From contig NZ_JANIBO010000001.1 in NCBI RefSeq assembly GCF_024506395.1, positions 248,001 to 312,000 of the forward strand: a stretch of 64,000 bases of DNA. The letters run 5' to 3'. This DNA comes from Cetobacterium sp. NK01. Its GTDB lineage: Bacteria; Fusobacteriota; Fusobacteriia; Fusobacteriales; Fusobacteriaceae. The position numbers and the translations under genes are program-made. Every line of letters starts with the position of its first letter. Positions within the stretch are counted from its first letter, which is position 1. Shown piece by piece: positions 8,473 to 17,169 of the stretch. The notes under the pieces are model-generated. The model had not been told where the DNA came from and searched no databases. It saw only the letters and a list, made by a program, of their open reading frames with translations.

Positions 8473-10110
8473 TTACCTCTTTTTTATCTTTAATGCTGAC
8501 GCAATTAAACAACCTGAATCAAATTTATCTATACATTTTAAACAATTCACACATTTCTTATCATCAATTATATATTTTCCATTACTTACATAAATAGCTC
8601 CTGTTGGACAAGCAGAATTACATCCCTGACAATATAAACAACTATTAAATTTATTAAATTGTTTTTGAATTTTATTAAATATGTATTTATCCTTACTTTT
8701 CATTATAGTTACTTTAACTTCATTATCATCATCTTTATACATCACTTTAAATAATGGATTATTTTTTCTATCTAAAATAATAAGCTCAGACATTCTATTT
8801 TTCCCCATAATTTTTAAAGTTCCAAATGGTTTAAAAAGTTGTACAAAATCTTCATTAACTGATTTGTTAAGAATAAATGTTTTTGAATTTTTTTCATTTA
8901 CACATTCTTTAGATTCAACTAATATATCTGTACTTTTTTCTAATCCCTCTCCACCTTGTCTAGCTTTCCATTTTCCATCTTTTACATAATCTTCATAATC
9001 GATTTTCCCTATTTTTTTAGAAAAATCAACTAAAAATCTATACCATTTATCATACTCTTCCGAATTATAAATTGATGATAATAACTCTGACCAAGTTCCA
9101 TTATTTGGACAAACCCAACAACCTACTCTTGCAAATCCTTGTCTATAAGAATCATTAAAATCTAAATTTTCAGATAATATATATAACCAAACATCTAAAT
9201 CAGTCCAATCAATAATTGGAGATGCTACTATCTGTTTTAGAATTTTTGGACTTTGGGATACTTTTTTGTATTTTGATCTTGAGGCTGACTCCCCTCTTCT
9301 TAATCCTAAAAACGTTAATATATTTTCATCAAAATTTGCCAATGTTGTTCCCATAGGTCCTGTTTTAAAAATTGAGCAGCACCATGTTTTTACTCTACTT
9401 GGCGGGCCAATTTCTTCACACATTTCAAAAAAATTATTTTCCTCATTTCTCTCTTCAAAAAAAGGTGTAAAAGGATTATCTTCTTGAAATCTTTTTACAT
9501 ATTCATATGATTTAGGTAATTCTAAAGTTGTATCTCCAAATATATGTAAAATACTTGGATTATTTAATGCTAACCTAACTAAATGTGAAACTACTGTTGA
9601 ATCTTTTCCTCCAGAAAAAGAAACTAAAGTTATTCTATCTTTATATTTTTCAAAAGTTTCAACTATAAAAGGTATTGCCCCAATAAATTGCCCCTCATTG
9701 TCTTTTGCTTCACTTTTTACAAGATAATTAAATCTATTTTTATTAGCTATTATAAAAGCTTCAAATATTTCTTTTTCTTTTTTTATATGTTCTTCAGTTA
9801 TTGAAAATGATAAAATATTTTTTCTAACATTCTCTAACTCATCTTGTTTCATACTCTTGAATTTAGATGTCGGGACTACATCAATCATTTTCCCATCTAC
9901 AATATATCTATTTTGTTTTGTTGCCCATACTGATTTTCCTAAAAAATTATTATCTAATTTTTGTGAAAATAAATTTATTAAAAGCCATTTTTCTTGTAAA
10001 AATACTGGCCTTAAATCCTTTGCTACTTCTAAGAAATCATTATTTTCTTCTAATATTAAAGGAATATTTTTTTCAAAGTCCCAATACATTTTTAAATCTT
10101 CATTTTTCAT
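8473..10110 (-). CDS. sspD: SspD/DndC-like sulfurtransferase with ferredoxin tail
   Basis: 545 residues. An adenine-nucleotide alpha-hydrolase / PAPS-reductase-like domain carries the PP-loop SGGKDST at residues 166-172, and a downstream WCCSIFKTGP and LGLRRGESASR typical of DndC-type enzymes. A C-terminal ferredoxin module has two clusters: CLYCQGCNSACPTGA and CVNCLKC with a later Cys. In phosphorothioation systems this protein activates the DNA backbone phosphate with ATP and receives sulfur from the cysteine desulfurase. The ferredoxin fusion suggests electron supply within the same chain. The start has AGAGGAA upstream. It sits between the DUF262 gene and sspB in one operon. Confidence 0.88.
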   Translation of the reverse strand: MKNEDLKMYWDFEKNIPLILEENNDFLEVAKDLRPVFLQEKWLLINLFSQKLDNNFLGKSVWATKQNRYIVDGKMIDVVPTSKFKSMKQDELENVRKNILSFSITEEHIKKEKEIFEAFIIANKNRFNYLVKSEAKDNEGQFIGAIPFIVETFEKYKDRITLVSFSGGKDSTVVSHLVRLALNNPSILHIFGDTTLELPKSYEYVKRFQEDNPFTPFFEERNEENNFFEMCEEIGPPSRVKTWCCSIFKTGPMGTTLANFDENILTFLGLRRGESASRSKYKKVSQSPKILKQIVASPIIDWTDLDVWLYILSENLDFNDSYRQGFARVGCWVCPNNGTWSELLSSIYNSEEYDKWYRFLVDFSKKIGKIDYEDYVKDGKWKARQGGEGLEKSTDILVESKECVNEKNSKTFILNKSVNEDFVQLFKPFGTLKIMGKNRMSELIILDRKNNPLFKVMYKDDDNEVKVTIMKSKDKYIFNKIQKQFNKFNSCLYCQGCNSACPTGAIYVSNGKYIIDDKKCVNCLKCIDKFDSGCLIASALKIKKR

Positions 10111-10126
10111 ATTATTTCCTCTATTT

Positions 10127-12265
10127 CTATCTATCGCTTAATTGATGAAGTTCTCTTAATAAAGTATCTTTTATAGTGTTGTACCTTTCTTCTAAAACTC
10201 TTCTATAATATTCATCCAAATTCTCATTACACTTTTGATTTAAATTTCTATTTATCATTTGTCCTATTCTAGACATATCTTGAACATCACTCATATATTT
10301 ATCAAACCCCATATCTCTTATTTTTCTATTAGCTTCTTTACTTATTAAAGTTCTATTTAATATACTATTTAATATATGTGTTTTATCATTTCTTATTTTA
10401 GAACTTAATTCTCCATATTTAGTTCCTGTTCCTAAAGGAATTAAATGATGATCTTCTAATTCTTTTGAACTTTCAGTTATTTCAAATGTTTTTAATTTTT
10501 CTGAATGGTTTCCAGGCAATAAATCATAAGGCTCTAGACTTAATATATAACCTAATAGATTTCTACTAACAGGACTCGGAGTTTTTGAATCGTTTAATAA
10601 AGTTTCTAAATCAGAATAACTTTCTACATTTAAAACCTTATCTATATTATCTTCTATTAATTCTTTTACTTTTAGATCATCTAATTTATTTAAGTTTATC
10701 CATTTATGAAGAGTTTTTAAATCTTCTACAGATCTTATATTTTGTCTTTCCCTAAATCTTCCTATAAATATCGATGTCCAATACCAATATTCAATCTTAT
10801 CCCAAACTCTTTTATCTTTCCAATTATCATCATCAGATAAAATATATGCAATCGGTAATAACATTAGTTCAAATGATATGTTTCCTAATTTTATAACCCC
10901 TAGTCTATAGTTGGCAAATGCTAACGCTCTTAATAAAGATTTGATTGTCTTAGGGGTCAAACTATTAATCTGGTCCGTTGTCATTTCAAACATTTTATCT
11001 CTTTTTATATGATCTAACTTTAAGTTTAATGGATCTTCTACATGAGAAAAAATTGACATTAAGTTTAAATATTGATTTTTAAATCTTTTATTTAGTTCAT
11101 CCTGACCTTCTATTACTCCAATATTTAATCCATTCCAAATAGTGTTTTCTTGAGGTAAAATATTCTTAGGAATATTAATTCCTTCTTCTACAAGTTTTTT
11201 TATTCTTTGAGTTAAAGATTCTAATTTTGAATCCTTAGCAGCTTTCGCTACAATCAAATCATAATTATCTAATGGTGTCCCACCTTTATTAATTGTTTCA
11301 AAAATTGCTATTCCTCTACTGATCTCATTTTTTTCTATCTCAATTACTGAAATCTCCTGCTCTATCAATTTATCTAGAAAATTAGTAATTTTTGTTTTCC
11401 ACTCAGCTGCCAAGGCTGATTTTAGATTACTTTTCCTCTCATCAAATTCATCTAAAACCTCTTCGTCGTTCAATTCTGGATCGATATCCTTAAAATAATA
11501 TTTTATTTGCTTTATTTTTTCTTCTTCTTCATATTCATCAATTTCATCTACTATTTCATCAGCTCTTTTATTGGCTATTTTTTCTACAACTTTATTTTGT
11601 AAATTTTTCCCTTCATTTAGACCAAATAAAGGTATTAATTTTTCTTCACTACAAAGATTTGCAAACTCATTAACTTTAGCTGCTTCACTTACTTTTTGAA
11701 AACTATATTTTGGATGATACCATATAGTTTTAGTTGATATTTTATTTGTTGTTTTGTCATTTATTTTATAATCTTGTATAAAATCGATGATTTCACTCGG
11801 AGTATATTTCCTCAAATTTTCACAACTAAAATCTAAGTTTTCATATCCAAAAATATCTTGATTTTCAGAATCTCCACTCTGAACCTTTAAAAACCATCTA
11901 TTTCTTATTTTTCCATAAGTACTAGAATATTTCTTTTCCCACTCCCCTTTATTTTCTTCGTTAAATTTAAAAAGATCTGTAAATATGGCTTTTAAAGTCG
12001 ACATTCTTTGTTGTCCATCTAATAAATATAAACACTCATCTTTAGCCTCTTCTACTTCATCTGAATAACATAGTTTTCTATAATTAAAATCACTTGAAGT
12101 ACCTTTTAATAATAGAATACTACTTATTGGTAGTTCAACTAAAAATGTTGCAAGTAGTTCTTTTTGTTGTTTAGAATCCCATACAAATTCTCTTTGAAAA
12201 TTTGGAAGAATAAGCTTTTTTTCCTCTTCTTCTTGAAATATTTCCCTTAGTTTTTTTACTTTCAA
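10127..12265 (-). CDS. SspE-like DUF262/HNH restriction effector
   Basis: 712 residues. The N-terminal DUF262 (ParB/Srx-like) domain has PNFQREFVWD at 21-30 and DGQQR at 83-87, the signature for nucleotide binding. The middle is helical. Near residues 610-650 a DUF1524-like HNH nuclease carries LEDHHLIPLG and later Asn residues (ILNRTLIS). This is the architecture of SspE and of GmrSD-type enzymes. SspE is reported to sense phosphorothioate and nick invading DNA. The start is a TTG at 12265 with AGGGGGA upstream. Position among sspA/B/C/D homologues supports the SspE role, but I cannot tell SspE from another DUF262 enzyme by sequence alone. Confidence 0.8.
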   Translation of the reverse strand: MKVKKLREIFQEEEEKKLILPNFQREFVWDSKQQKELLATFLVELPISSILLLKGTSSDFNYRKLCYSDEVEEAKDECLYLLDGQQRMSTLKAIFTDLFKFNEENKGEWEKKYSSTYGKIRNRWFLKVQSGDSENQDIFGYENLDFSCENLRKYTPSEIIDFIQDYKINDKTTNKISTKTIWYHPKYSFQKVSEAAKVNEFANLCSEEKLIPLFGLNEGKNLQNKVVEKIANKRADEIVDEIDEYEEEEKIKQIKYYFKDIDPELNDEEVLDEFDERKSNLKSALAAEWKTKITNFLDKLIEQEISVIEIEKNEISRGIAIFETINKGGTPLDNYDLIVAKAAKDSKLESLTQRIKKLVEEGINIPKNILPQENTIWNGLNIGVIEGQDELNKRFKNQYLNLMSIFSHVEDPLNLKLDHIKRDKMFEMTTDQINSLTPKTIKSLLRALAFANYRLGVIKLGNISFELMLLPIAYILSDDDNWKDKRVWDKIEYWYWTSIFIGRFRERQNIRSVEDLKTLHKWINLNKLDDLKVKELIEDNIDKVLNVESYSDLETLLNDSKTPSPVSRNLLGYILSLEPYDLLPGNHSEKLKTFEITESSKELEDHHLIPLGTGTKYGELSSKIRNDKTHILNSILNRTLISKEANRKIRDMGFDKYMSDVQDMSRIGQMINRNLNQKCNENLDEYYRRVLEERYNTIKDTLLRELHQLSDR

Positions 12266-12282
12266 TTACTTATCCCCCTAAA

Positions 12283-12813
12283 TTATACGATTATTTTCAT
12301 GACCTCGTTTATTTCTCTCTCTTCTCTTTCCTCATCAAACATATTCTCTAAAAAATTTTCTGGACTTTCTAAAAAATCCTCAAAGTTTCTTATATATCCT
12401 TCTCCATCTTTTGTTAATATCTCTTTTAACTTTTCTATTCCTAAACTGGCACAATTATTAAATATATCTACTATTCTTTTATTGTCTAATATATCTTCAA
12501 TACTATTATTTAAAGATAATGCTACTGAATATATTAAATGGTAATATTCACTAAAATCAACTGGTGATAAAGGTCTAAATTCTTTTTTTACTAAACTATG
12601 TTTTTCAATTTTTAGAGGTTGATTTGAATATAAATTAAATCCTATTAATGCTGCTAACACATATATATCTTTTTTTGTATCAAAGAAACCATCTCCTCTT
12701 TGATTTAATAACTCATTATATATATTATCAAATTCCTTTTCGTAACCAAATCCATTTAGTTCATTACTCACTTCTCTTCTTTTTCTTATCTCTTCTTGAA
12801 ATAGTTCATTCAT
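12283..12813 (-). CDS. Phosphorothioation-associated protein (dnd_assoc_4-like)
   Basis: 176 residues, soluble, helical and acidic at the C-terminus. The stretch FFDTKKDIYVLAALIGFNLY followed by an SLALSLNN-like helix and an IFNNCASLGIEKLKEIL segment resembles the family named DNA phosphorothioation-associated protein 4, which is found beside DndD-like ATPases. It has no catalytic motif. One base separates it from the ATPase gene upstream, so the two are very likely co-translated and may form a complex. It may be one component of an SspFGH-like module. Family assignment is from memory of the pattern and should be checked by profile search. Confidence 0.62.
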   Translation of the reverse strand: MNELFQEEIRKRREVSNELNGFGYEKEFDNIYNELLNQRGDGFFDTKKDIYVLAALIGFNLYSNQPLKIEKHSLVKKEFRPLSPVDFSEYYHLIYSVALSLNNSIEDILDNKRIVDIFNNCASLGIEKLKEILTKDGEGYIRNFEDFLESPENFLENMFDEEREEREINEVMKIIV

Positions 12814-12814
12814 A

Positions 12815-14860
12815 TTAAATCTCCTCTTTTATTCTTGTAACATCATATCTTTTGTCTATTCCTGTTCTTCTTTCATTTTCTAATGTATATATCTTCCCTA
12901 TTTTATCTTTAACAACATTTTCTATTGTAGAATTCCATTGTCCTGATGAAACCATTACAATGACCTGCTCCGATAAAATTGGTAACATTTTAGTAAAGTC
13001 CAATCTATAGTCATTATCTAAATCACCATATGGAGCATCTAACACTAAAGGGTATATTCCACCATCACAATCTAACTCAGACTTATTTTTTTCTTTATTT
13101 AATTCCTTTGCGTAATAAACTAATCCTCCAATAAAGCTTAAAGCTTTATTTTTTGCTTCTCCCTTTGACGTTCCAGCTTCTTTCCCATCTGTATCAAAAA
13201 CTTTGAATTCAAAATTTTCTGTCAATTCAACACTATATCTCTTTTTATTTATTCGAGAATAAACCTCTTCTATTTTATGCTTTAATCCTTCTCTTCCTTG
13301 AGCTTCTTTATATTTTTTCAAAGTTTCAAGATTTAACATTATTTTTTCTGCAAAATCTCTTTTTATTCTTGCTCTTTTATTTTTTGTATCTCTTTTCTCA
13401 GCCTCTACTTTTTCAATTCTAACTGAAGTTAATTCTTTTTCAATTCTTTCTATCTCTAATTCTAAAGCTCCTATTTTTTTATGAAGATTATTTTTTATCT
13501 CATCCTTATTCGTAATTGTTGTTTTTATATTTTGCAACTCAACTTGAAGATCATAATTAGATTCTTTTAATAAAACATCTAACTCATCTTCAATACTATC
13601 TATTTTATTTTGAATCTTATTATTTTCTAATTTTATCGAATTTATAATTTCTAGAAAATTCTTTTGTTCTCTATTTTTTAACATAAAATATACTTCACTT
13701 ACTTTTTCTCTATTCTCTTTTGTTGCAGCATTTTCTAATTTTGCTACTATTTTAGCATAGTTATCCGTATGACTAGCTAATGATGCTCCGCATATACACT
13801 CTTTTAGATTTAGTAATTCTTCTAAAAATTCTTTCTCATATCTTGACGGTATTTCTCCTTTCTCTTTTTTTCTTTCAATTACTCTAAAACCATTTTTTAA
13901 TATTTGAGATGAAATAATCTCAACACCTTTTAATGATAAAAATTGTTCATATCTCTTTTGAATTAGCTCTTTCGAATTTTCTTGTTGTTTTTTATCAGCT
14001 TGTAAAAACTCAACTCTTTTTTTATTTTTTTCATCTTCCTGACTTATCATCATGAGCTCATTTACTTTATTATTTAACTCTTCTTTTTCTATATCTATAA
14101 CTTCAATTTCTTTTATTATTTCTGCTTTTGTATCTAATTTACTTTTATATTCATTCTCTATTGCGCTAACTTTTTTTTCTAAATCCACAATATTTTTATT
14201 AGAACTATTGCTTTCAGAATATTCTTTCTCTAGCTCTTTGTAAACTTTTGATGTATCTAAAACAGCATTTTCTAAACTTTTTATTCCTAATACTCTGTTT
14301 ATAGATTCTTCGATTGCTTCTATACTTTCTTTTTTTGCTTTCTTTTGATTCTCTTTTTCTGGAGCTATTTTTTCTAATCTTTCTCCATCAACAAAAAAAT
14401 TAATTTCTTTCGGTAATAAACGATTTATTATCTCCTGACAATGTATAGCTGAATTCTCACTTGTTATTTTCCCATCTCTAGATTCTATATCCAATCTTAC
14501 ACCTTTAAATATATCGTTCTCAAAACTTATTTCTCTTGTTATTTTGTATTCTTGCTCTATACTATTTTCTGACACTTTTCCAACTATATTTAAAATTACT
14601 TTAGCTGACACTTTATTTTTATTTTCATCTAAATATTTTTTATTTACAAAACTACTCGCTCCAAATTTTTTAGGATCTGCTGATGTTAAATCTAAATTCC
14701 CTCCATATAATCCCCATTTAATAGCTTCTAAAAGAGTTGTTTTTCCAGAACCATTCTCAGCTTTTAAAAGCGTTATATTTTTTTCTCCACTACAAAACTC
14801 TAATTTTACTTTTCCATAATATGGTCTAAAATTTTCTAAGATTATACTTTTAAATATCAT
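12815..14860 (-). CDS. DndD-like SMC/Rad50-type ATPase
   Basis: About 681 residues. The N-terminal ABC-type head has Walker A AENGSGKTT near residue 34-42 and FFVDGERLEKIAP, the pattern seen in DndD. Two long coiled-coil arms flank a central CICG, which may be a reduced zinc hook. The C-terminal head carries GGLVYYAKEL and the Walker B region LVLDAPYGDLD. Such ATPases act on DNA in phosphorothioation modification or restriction. Because SspC is also present, this one more likely belongs to a second, restriction-type module. I chose ATG 14860, which overlaps the upstream stop as TAATG; a GTG at 14872 is the alternative. Confidence 0.85.
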   Translation of the reverse strand: MIFKSIILENFRPYYGKVKLEFCSGEKNITLLKAENGSGKTTLLEAIKWGLYGGNLDLTSADPKKFGASSFVNKKYLDENKNKVSAKVILNIVGKVSENSIEQEYKITREISFENDIFKGVRLDIESRDGKITSENSAIHCQEIINRLLPKEINFFVDGERLEKIAPEKENQKKAKKESIEAIEESINRVLGIKSLENAVLDTSKVYKELEKEYSESNSSNKNIVDLEKKVSAIENEYKSKLDTKAEIIKEIEVIDIEKEELNNKVNELMMISQEDEKNKKRVEFLQADKKQQENSKELIQKRYEQFLSLKGVEIISSQILKNGFRVIERKKEKGEIPSRYEKEFLEELLNLKECICGASLASHTDNYAKIVAKLENAATKENREKVSEVYFMLKNREQKNFLEIINSIKLENNKIQNKIDSIEDELDVLLKESNYDLQVELQNIKTTITNKDEIKNNLHKKIGALELEIERIEKELTSVRIEKVEAEKRDTKNKRARIKRDFAEKIMLNLETLKKYKEAQGREGLKHKIEEVYSRINKKRYSVELTENFEFKVFDTDGKEAGTSKGEAKNKALSFIGGLVYYAKELNKEKNKSELDCDGGIYPLVLDAPYGDLDNDYRLDFTKMLPILSEQVIVMVSSGQWNSTIENVVKDKIGKIYTLENERRTGIDKRYDVTRIKEEI

Positions 14861-15042
14861 TAGTCGCTCCACTCCATTGAATATTGTCCGATTATCTCTT
14901 TAATTTCTTTTACTGTCACAGCACTTTCTTTTTTAATTAATCTATCTGGATTATTCTCTAATTTGATTATTGCAATTATTGTATTTTGCTCATTTTTACT
15001 TAAGCTTGCAAAGAATTCTTGTCCTTTTGATTTTGCACTCAT
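14860..15042 (-). CDS. Tiny DNA-modification-associated protein
   Basis: 60 residues, helical, charged, no Cys pair or membrane segment. It lies between the PLD-helicase and the DndD-like ATPase, 12 bp after the former and overlapping the latter by one base (TAATG). Small proteins of this size are regularly found next to DndD-like ATPases in DNA-modification loci, and this gene's reading frame and tight spacing argue that it is real. It may be an adaptor for the ATPase. A GAGGA ribosome-binding site is visible upstream. No catalytic function can be proposed. Confidence 0.7.
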   Translation of the reverse strand: MSAKSKGQEFFASLSKNEQNTIIAIIKLENNPDRLIKKESAVTVKEIKEIIGQYSMEWSD

Positions 15043-15054
15043 TCTATCCTCTCC

Positions 15055-17148
15055 TCATATTCCATAAAACTCTTTTATTTTTTTTAATTCATTTTCATTT
15101 CTATTTTTATTTAAAGCTAACGAATTATATTCTTGAAGTCTTTTTAATTCACCTTCGACTAATTTTTTTTCATAGTTAAAATTAGAGTCCTGTATAGGTT
15201 CATAATTTTCATAGCTTCTAGGAACTATTAAAAAATCATGTATTTCTGCTATATCTTTACCACTGGCTTTTCTTAATATTCTTCCTCTTCTTTGAACATA
15301 TTCTCTATAATTCCCTGTACTTCCCAAAATATAAGCTCTTTCTATTGACGGAATATTTATTCCCTCATCTAAACATTTTATAGCTACAACTGCATTTATA
15401 TCTTTTTTAACAAATTTTCCAATTACCTCTTCTCTCTCCTCTTTAGATTCCTGAGATGTAAATTTCATAAGTTTAAAATTTAATTTTTTCGATATGATAT
15501 CCATTGTTTTATCTATAAACTTTTGTTCGGTATCCTCATACTCACTTTTACTTTTTCCAGCTCCAACATATATAAGATTATTAAAACTATCTTCATCAAT
15601 AATTTCTAACAATTTATCTATTTTATTGCTCGTTAAATTTAATAATCTAGCTCTTTTAAATAAAAGCATCTCTAAAGGAGTTGACTCTTTTTTCTTATCC
15701 TTTATATTTGAAGATTTAGAAAAACTCATTGAAGATATTTTTTTACTCAGCTCTATATATTCTCTCTCTTCATCCTCTGTTAAAGTTACAAAATAAGGAT
15801 AATATTTGTAATTTGTTAAAAATTCACCTTTTATAGCATCTTCTAAAGAAAATTGAAAAACAACATTTCCTAAATATTTTTCTATAATTTCATTTCCTTT
15901 TTGATCTCCTTGTCTATCTGGTGTAGCTGATAATCCAAGCCTCAGAGATATTTTTTTTAATTCTTCTTTTTCTAAAAACTCTTCAAAACTAGAACTTCCA
16001 ATATTATGACATTCATCTACTACGATCATAATCTCCTTTTTGATTCTTCTTACTGCTCTCAAAAAAGAGATATTTTGTAATGTCTTATTTGTCACAACTG
16101 CAACTACAACATCTTCTTGATTTTCATTTAGTAAAAATAGTTTTCTATTTATTTCATCTTTCCAATTTTTATTTTCTGAATTACAAATTATAGATTTTAT
16201 TCCAAATTCTTTAATTTCCTCTGACCACTGTCTTACTAAATATGTTTGAGGACAAACTACTATAAAAAACATTCTTTTTTCTTTAGATATTTCTGTCATT
16301 ATATTCAAAGCTGTTAATGTTTTTCCACTTCCAGTCGCCATTTCTAATATTCCTTTAAAATTATTATTTTTCCAATTTTTAAAAGCTTCACTTTGATACT
16401 CTCTAACTATTAACCACTCTGGTTTAGATAAACCTTTTAATAAGTTTTTTTTATATTTTTTATTTAAAATTACTTTTATTTCTTCATCTGTTGGAGCTTT
16501 TGAAATTATATTTTTTTTGATTGCTTCGCTTAAATCAATTACTTCGATTTTATTTGTTTCATTAGCCCAAAGTTTTTCAAAATCCTTCTCTTTATTTTCT
16601 ACTCTTTCCAAATCTTTTTTTCCATCTAACGATGAATAAACATCTATCGATTCAAAATTTCTACTCATTCCTCCAATAGTTTCATTAACTGATCCTGAAA
16701 AAGCTATCTTATTATTTTTTATATCTCTAAATATCCCAAACTTCTCATGATAAATTCCAAAATGATTTTTTTGATAAGCTATCTTTAATTGAAGTATATT
16801 TTTACTAAGTAACCAAGAAAATATCTTTGTAATATCTTCTTCTTTTCCAGAATAAAATTTTTCCAATTCTTTTTCTATTTTCAAATTAATTACTTCTATA
16901 TCATCTAATTTTTTTATAGTTTCCAAATCTTTTTCAGATAATTTAGGAGACGTTACAACTCTCATTAAACCATTATTTTTTATAAGATTTTCTACTCCTT
17001 CTAACAATAAGCATAAACTATCACTTGTAAAATATCCTACAGCTCTATCATAAGAAATTGAATTTTTTAAACATTTTTCAAAAAAATCACAATAAATATC
17101 ATCATTATCACTTCTATACGATGTTTTTAAATCTAATATTTCAAACAT
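15055..17148 (-). CDS. PLD-domain superfamily 2 helicase
   Basis: 697 residues with two parts. The N-terminal phospholipase-D-like fold (about 20-190) has HEKFGIF at 134-140 and SGSVNET at 151-157, an HKD-like half-site that could cleave phosphodiesters. The helicase core follows: Walker A ATGSGKT at 271-277, VVDECHN (DEAD/DEAH box), LSATPDR, and a C-terminal motif VI QRRGRILRKAS. This is the DEAD/DEAH-box nuclease-helicase type found in phosphorothioation restriction loci. It would unwind or translocate on unmodified DNA. It is separated by 21 bp from the coiled-coil gene and 12 bp from the small gene. Confidence 0.85.
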   Translation of the reverse strand: MFEILDLKTSYRSDNDDIYCDFFEKCLKNSISYDRAVGYFTSDSLCLLLEGVENLIKNNGLMRVVTSPKLSEKDLETIKKLDDIEVINLKIEKELEKFYSGKEEDITKIFSWLLSKNILQLKIAYQKNHFGIYHEKFGIFRDIKNNKIAFSGSVNETIGGMSRNFESIDVYSSLDGKKDLERVENKEKDFEKLWANETNKIEVIDLSEAIKKNIISKAPTDEEIKVILNKKYKKNLLKGLSKPEWLIVREYQSEAFKNWKNNNFKGILEMATGSGKTLTALNIMTEISKEKRMFFIVVCPQTYLVRQWSEEIKEFGIKSIICNSENKNWKDEINRKLFLLNENQEDVVVAVVTNKTLQNISFLRAVRRIKKEIMIVVDECHNIGSSSFEEFLEKEELKKISLRLGLSATPDRQGDQKGNEIIEKYLGNVVFQFSLEDAIKGEFLTNYKYYPYFVTLTEDEEREYIELSKKISSMSFSKSSNIKDKKKESTPLEMLLFKRARLLNLTSNKIDKLLEIIDEDSFNNLIYVGAGKSKSEYEDTEQKFIDKTMDIISKKLNFKLMKFTSQESKEEREEVIGKFVKKDINAVVAIKCLDEGINIPSIERAYILGSTGNYREYVQRRGRILRKASGKDIAEIHDFLIVPRSYENYEPIQDSNFNYEKKLVEGELKRLQEYNSLALNKNRNENELKKIKEFYGI

Positions 17149-17169
17149 TTCTATTTTTCCCTTTCTTTA

